Assembly (NCBI GenBank): GCA_030591305.1
Contig: JAUVBI010000123.1
Span: 1 to 8,762 of the forward strand
DNA from: Pseudomonadota bacterium
GTDB taxonomy: Bacteria > Pseudomonadota > Gammaproteobacteria > Pseudomonadales > Halieaceae
Direction: 5' to 3'
DNA length: 8,762 nt
Position numbers and translations under genes: made by a program. The notes below the pieces were generated by a model. It did not search any database, had not been told where the DNA came from, and saw only the letters and a list, made by a program, of their open reading frames with translations. Every line of letters starts with the position of its first letter. Positions within the stretch are counted from its first letter, which is position 1. Shown piece by piece: positions 6,863 through 8,762 of the stretch.

Positions 6863-6887
6863 CTGGCACCCTGCAATTTCTTGCCAG
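6863..6887. promoter_or_regulatory. Inverted repeat CTGGCA-N13-TGCCAG upstream of the DUF35 gene
   Basis: Perfect 6-base arms CTGGCA (6863-6868) and TGCCAG (6882-6887) are separated by 13 bases, 64 bases or more before the DUF35 start. The second arm overlaps TTGCCA (6881-6886), a possible -35 box, but no good -10 box follows at normal spacing (TAGTAC at 6902 is 15 bases away). It may be an operator or a chance repeat. Confidence 0.22.
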
Positions 6888-6937
6888 ATTCTCCCCGGCG
6901 GTAGTACTCTGTCCAACTCGCATGACAAGACATCGGC

Positions 6938-6943
6938 AGGAGA
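6938..6943 (+). promoter_or_regulatory. Ribosome binding site that sets the DUF35 gene start
   Basis: AGGAGA is followed by ATG 6951, with 8 bases between AGGAG and the start codon, close to ideal. It decides the start at 6951 over the longer open frame beginning at GTG 6846, whose extra 35 residues look non-coding and would cover the promoter region. Confidence 0.7.
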
Positions 6944-6950
6944 ACACATA

Positions 6951-7400
6951 ATGAGTGGCCCAGGCACCAACGACAAACCCCACGCCCCCGCCATCGACGG
7001 CTGGCACACCATGACTGCAAAGCCCTGTTTGATTGGCACACAGTGCGACCAATGTGGCAGCTATTTTTTCCCGAAACAAACACATTATTGCAAGAACCCC
7101 CTGTGTGAGAGTACGGACTTCACCGAGCTTGAGCTAAGTAGAACCGGGCATATCTGGAGCTATACCAACGCCGGCTATAAACCACCTGCACCCTTCATTG
7201 CTGCTGACCCCTTCGAACCCTTTGCTATCGCCGCCGTACAGCTGGAAAAAGAACAGATGGTGGTTCTGGGACAGGTTGTTCAGGGGGTTGGCGTCGAAGA
7301 CCTTAAGGTTGGGATGCCCGTTGAGCTGGTGCTCGAAGCGCTGCACGAAACGGACGAAGATATCAAGATGACCTGGAAGTGGAAACCTACCCCGCTGTGA
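6951..7400 (+). CDS. DUF35 zinc-ribbon/OB-fold protein, partner of the thiolase
   Basis: A 149-residue cytoplasmic protein. The zinc ribbon has four cysteines, Cys 32, 35, 47 and 52 (C-x2-C-x11-C-x4-C), in QCDQCGSYFFPKQ and the segment after it. The OB-fold DUF35 domain follows at about 60-140: GHIWSYTNAG, APFIAADPFEPFAIAAVQLE, VVLGQVV, and LKVGMPVELVLE. Proteins of this family bind next to thiolase-fold enzymes and help bind or shape the acyl-CoA substrate; ChsH2 with Ltp2 in steroid side-chain breakdown is the known example. Here the thiolase-like gene follows after 38 bases on the same strand, matching that pairing. Length is normal for a stand-alone DUF35 protein. The gene is divergent from the receptor gene and may share its regulation. 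The substrate is not readable from sequence. Confidence 0.9.
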   Translation: MSGPGTNDKPHAPAIDGWHTMTAKPCLIGTQCDQCGSYFFPKQTHYCKNPLCESTDFTELELSRTGHIWSYTNAGYKPPAPFIAADPFEPFAIAAVQLEKEQMVVLGQVVQGVGVEDLKVGMPVELVLEALHETDEDIKMTWKWKPTPL

Positions 7401-7438
7401 AAGCTGCGCAACCCTTGAGTAAGTGGAGTCAATAAACT

Positions 7439-8626
7439 ATGTCGAATGAAATAGCCATCCTCGGCGCGGGCATGCACCCCTGGGGGAAATGGGGTCATAA
7501 TTTTGTGCAGTACGGTGTCGCCGCAGCCCGCGAAGCGCTAGCCGATGCAGGTGTCCCCTGGCAGGACGTCAAATTCGTATCCGGCGGTGCCACCATGCGC
7601 TGCGGCTATCCCGGTTATGTGGCCGGGGCTACCATCGCCCAGGCATTGGGTTGGCAGGGTGCCGAAGTCAACACTTCCTATGCAGCCTGTGCCTCCGGAT
7701 CCCAGGCACTTGCCGCCGCCAGAAATAAAATACTCGCGGGAGAGTGTGACGTCGCTTTAGTCGTGGGCGCCGATACAACACCAAAAGGGTTTCTCGCTCC
7801 CGCCGGAGGCTATCGTCCGGAAGACCCCGATTGGGTGCGCTTTTACCTCGGTATTACCAACCCCACCTACTTCGCCCTGTATGCCAGGCGCCGCATGGAT
7901 GTATACGGCGACACGCTCGAGGATTTTGCCGCCGTCAAGGTGAAGAACTCCCTGGTTGGCAGCAAGAATCCCAGGGCCCGCTATCGTAAATGCTTTACCG
8001 CAGAGGATGTGGCCGCATCGGCCATGGTCGCCGACCCCCTGCGCCTGATGGATATATGCGCCACCAGCGATGGCGGCGCAGCGTTGATTGTGTCCAGCCT
8101 GGATTATGCTAAAAAATTAGGCAAGGGCAACGCACCGCGCATCGCAGCCATCTCTACGGTCACCCCCACCTATGCCAGCTCTGTGGTGGAAATGCCCGAT
8201 ATCGCCACTGATTCTGCCGCAGCAGATGGCGTGGAAGCGCTGCGTTACAGGGCTTCACTTCCGGTTAAGGCCTATGAGGAAGCGGGTATTGGCCCCGAGG
8301 ATATCAGCCTGGCCGAGGTATACGACTTATCTACCGCACTGGAGCTGGACTGGATTGAAGATTTGCAGCTGGCACCCCGGGGCGAAGCGGCGGCACTACT
8401 GCGTGCTGGCGACACTGCACTGGGCGGTAAAATTCCGGTCAATGTCTCCGGTGGCCTGGCCTGTTTTGGCGAGGCGGTTCCGGCCCAGGCACTGGCCCAG
8501 GTCTGTGAGTTGACCTGGCAATTGCGCGGGCAGGCTGGCGACAGGCAGGTGGAGGGTGCCAGGGTGGGTATTACCGCAAACCAGGGACTGTTTGGGCATG
8601 GAAGCTCGGTGATTGTTACTCGCTAA
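7439..8626 (+). CDS. Thiolase-fold lipid-transfer-type protein (possible acyl-CoA aldolase)
   Basis: A 395-residue thiolase-superfamily protein of the SCP-x/lipid-transfer branch, full length. The N-terminal half begins AILGAGMHPWGK and has the nucleophile loop YAACASGSQAL with Cys 84, followed by DVALVVGADTTPKG. The middle has FAAVKVKN and VADPLRLMDICATSDGGAALIV, typical of SCP-x thiolases. The C-terminal half departs from true thiolases. Where SCP-x enzymes have EVHD, this has EVYD (Tyr 295), and the usual GHP motif after NVSGGL is replaced by FGEAVPAQALAQ (Gly 344-Glu 345-Ala 346). The chain ends ITANQGLFGHGSSVIV. Loss of that histidine argues against ordinary thiolysis. Tyrosines are implicated in Ltp2-type retro-aldolases (from memory), so aldol cleavage of a hydroxyacyl-CoA is possible. 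ATG 7439 has GGAG 10 bases upstream. The gene pairs with the DUF35 gene before it and converges on a MaoC-like gene. Confidence 0.9.
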   Translation: MSNEIAILGAGMHPWGKWGHNFVQYGVAAAREALADAGVPWQDVKFVSGGATMRCGYPGYVAGATIAQALGWQGAEVNTSYAACASGSQALAAARNKILAGECDVALVVGADTTPKGFLAPAGGYRPEDPDWVRFYLGITNPTYFALYARRRMDVYGDTLEDFAAVKVKNSLVGSKNPRARYRKCFTAEDVAASAMVADPLRLMDICATSDGGAALIVSSLDYAKKLGKGNAPRIAAISTVTPTYASSVVEMPDIATDSAAADGVEALRYRASLPVKAYEEAGIGPEDISLAEVYDLSTALELDWIEDLQLAPRGEAAALLRAGDTALGGKIPVNVSGGLACFGEAVPAQALAQVCELTWQLRGQAGDRQVEGARVGITANQGLFGHGSSVIVTR

Positions 8627-8643
8627 TCCCGGATAGCAACACT

Positions 8644-8762
8644 TCAGGGATAAAAGCGGCTGATGGTGTCGATAACACAGGCGGGCCGGTCACTGCCCTC
8701 GATTTCAATGGTGATACGCACCACAATCTGCACCCCGCCCTTCACCTCTTCGGCACTGATAA
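8644..8762 (-). CDS. C-terminal end of a probable MaoC-like acyl-CoA hydratase
   Basis: The minus strand encodes 38 residues and a TGA stop at 8646-8644; the 5' part lies beyond the window edge. The translated tail has KGGVQIVVRITIEIEG (strands of a hot-dog fold) followed by SDRPACVIDTISRFYP. This resembles the ending of MaoC-family hydratases, where a final strand reads roughly EGxxKPACVAExLxRYY. Such enzymes hydrate enoyl-CoA thioesters, often in fatty acid or steroid side-chain degradation. It converges on the thiolase-like gene with 17 bases between the two stop codons. The family call rests on a short remembered pattern, so it is tentative; the open frame itself is clear. Confidence 0.6.
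   Translation of the reverse strand, partial: ISAEEVKGGVQIVVRITIEIEGSDRPACVIDTISRFYP

Noticed and set aside
6846..6950. N-terminal extension of the DUF35 gene from GTG 6846
   Set aside because: The AGGAGA site just before ATG 6951 is far better, and the 35 extra residues do not look like part of the family.
8626..8651. Terminator hairpin between the thiolase-like and MaoC-like genes
   Set aside because: Only a 5-base ATCCC/GGGAT pair with a 16-base loop and no T-run is visible, which is too weak to call.

Overview
The window looks like part of the chromosome of a marine-type gammaproteobacterium. It has moderate G+C, Gram-negative envelope genes (a TonB-dependent receptor, an outer-membrane lipoprotein and an Mce/Mla-type lipid transporter) and acyl-CoA enzymes of the kind common in the Cellvibrionales/Spongiibacteraceae/Halieaceae. 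This assignment is inference from gene content only. No rRNA, tRNA, CRISPR array or mobile element was seen.

Layout. (1) Bases 1-16 hold the first five codons of a gene leaving the window on the minus strand. A 154-base divergent promoter region follows, with an inverted repeat. (2) Bases 171-4235 form a compact plus-strand operon: a secreted DUF3806 protein, a STAS-MlaE permease, an MlaF-like ATPase, a single-MCE MlaD-like protein and a PqiC-like lipoprotein. The last three genes overlap by ATGA junctions, and the ATPase starts 2 bases after the permease. (3) Bases 4265-6673 (minus) encode a TonB-dependent receptor that converges on the operon. (4) Bases 6674-6950 are a regulatory region between divergent genes, with a 24-bp tandem repeat, two inverted repeats and a candidate receptor promoter. 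(5) Bases 6951-8626 (plus) carry a DUF35 zinc-ribbon/OB-fold protein and a thiolase-fold 'lipid-transfer' protein, a pair that normally works as a complex. (6) Bases 8644-8762 (minus) are the C-terminal end of what is probably a MaoC-like hydratase.

How the parts may fit together. The operon encodes an inner-membrane ABC transporter (permease plus ATPase) with a periplasmic MCE ring and an outer-membrane lipoprotein, able to move hydrophobic lipids across the envelope. The receptor could bring a ligand through the outer membrane. The DUF35/thiolase pair and the MaoC-like enzyme act on acyl-CoA thioesters, as in degradation of steroid side chains and other branched or cyclic acids. A joint role in uptake and breakdown of a hydrophobic compound is an attractive hypothesis. 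It rests on proximity only, and the Mce operon could equally be a housekeeping lipid-trafficking system that happens to lie next door.

The least expected signals are the tandem repeat at 6790-6840, the thiolase-like protein that lacks the GHP histidine motif and has a Tyr where SCP-x thiolases have His, and the DUF3806 gene at the head of the Mce operon.
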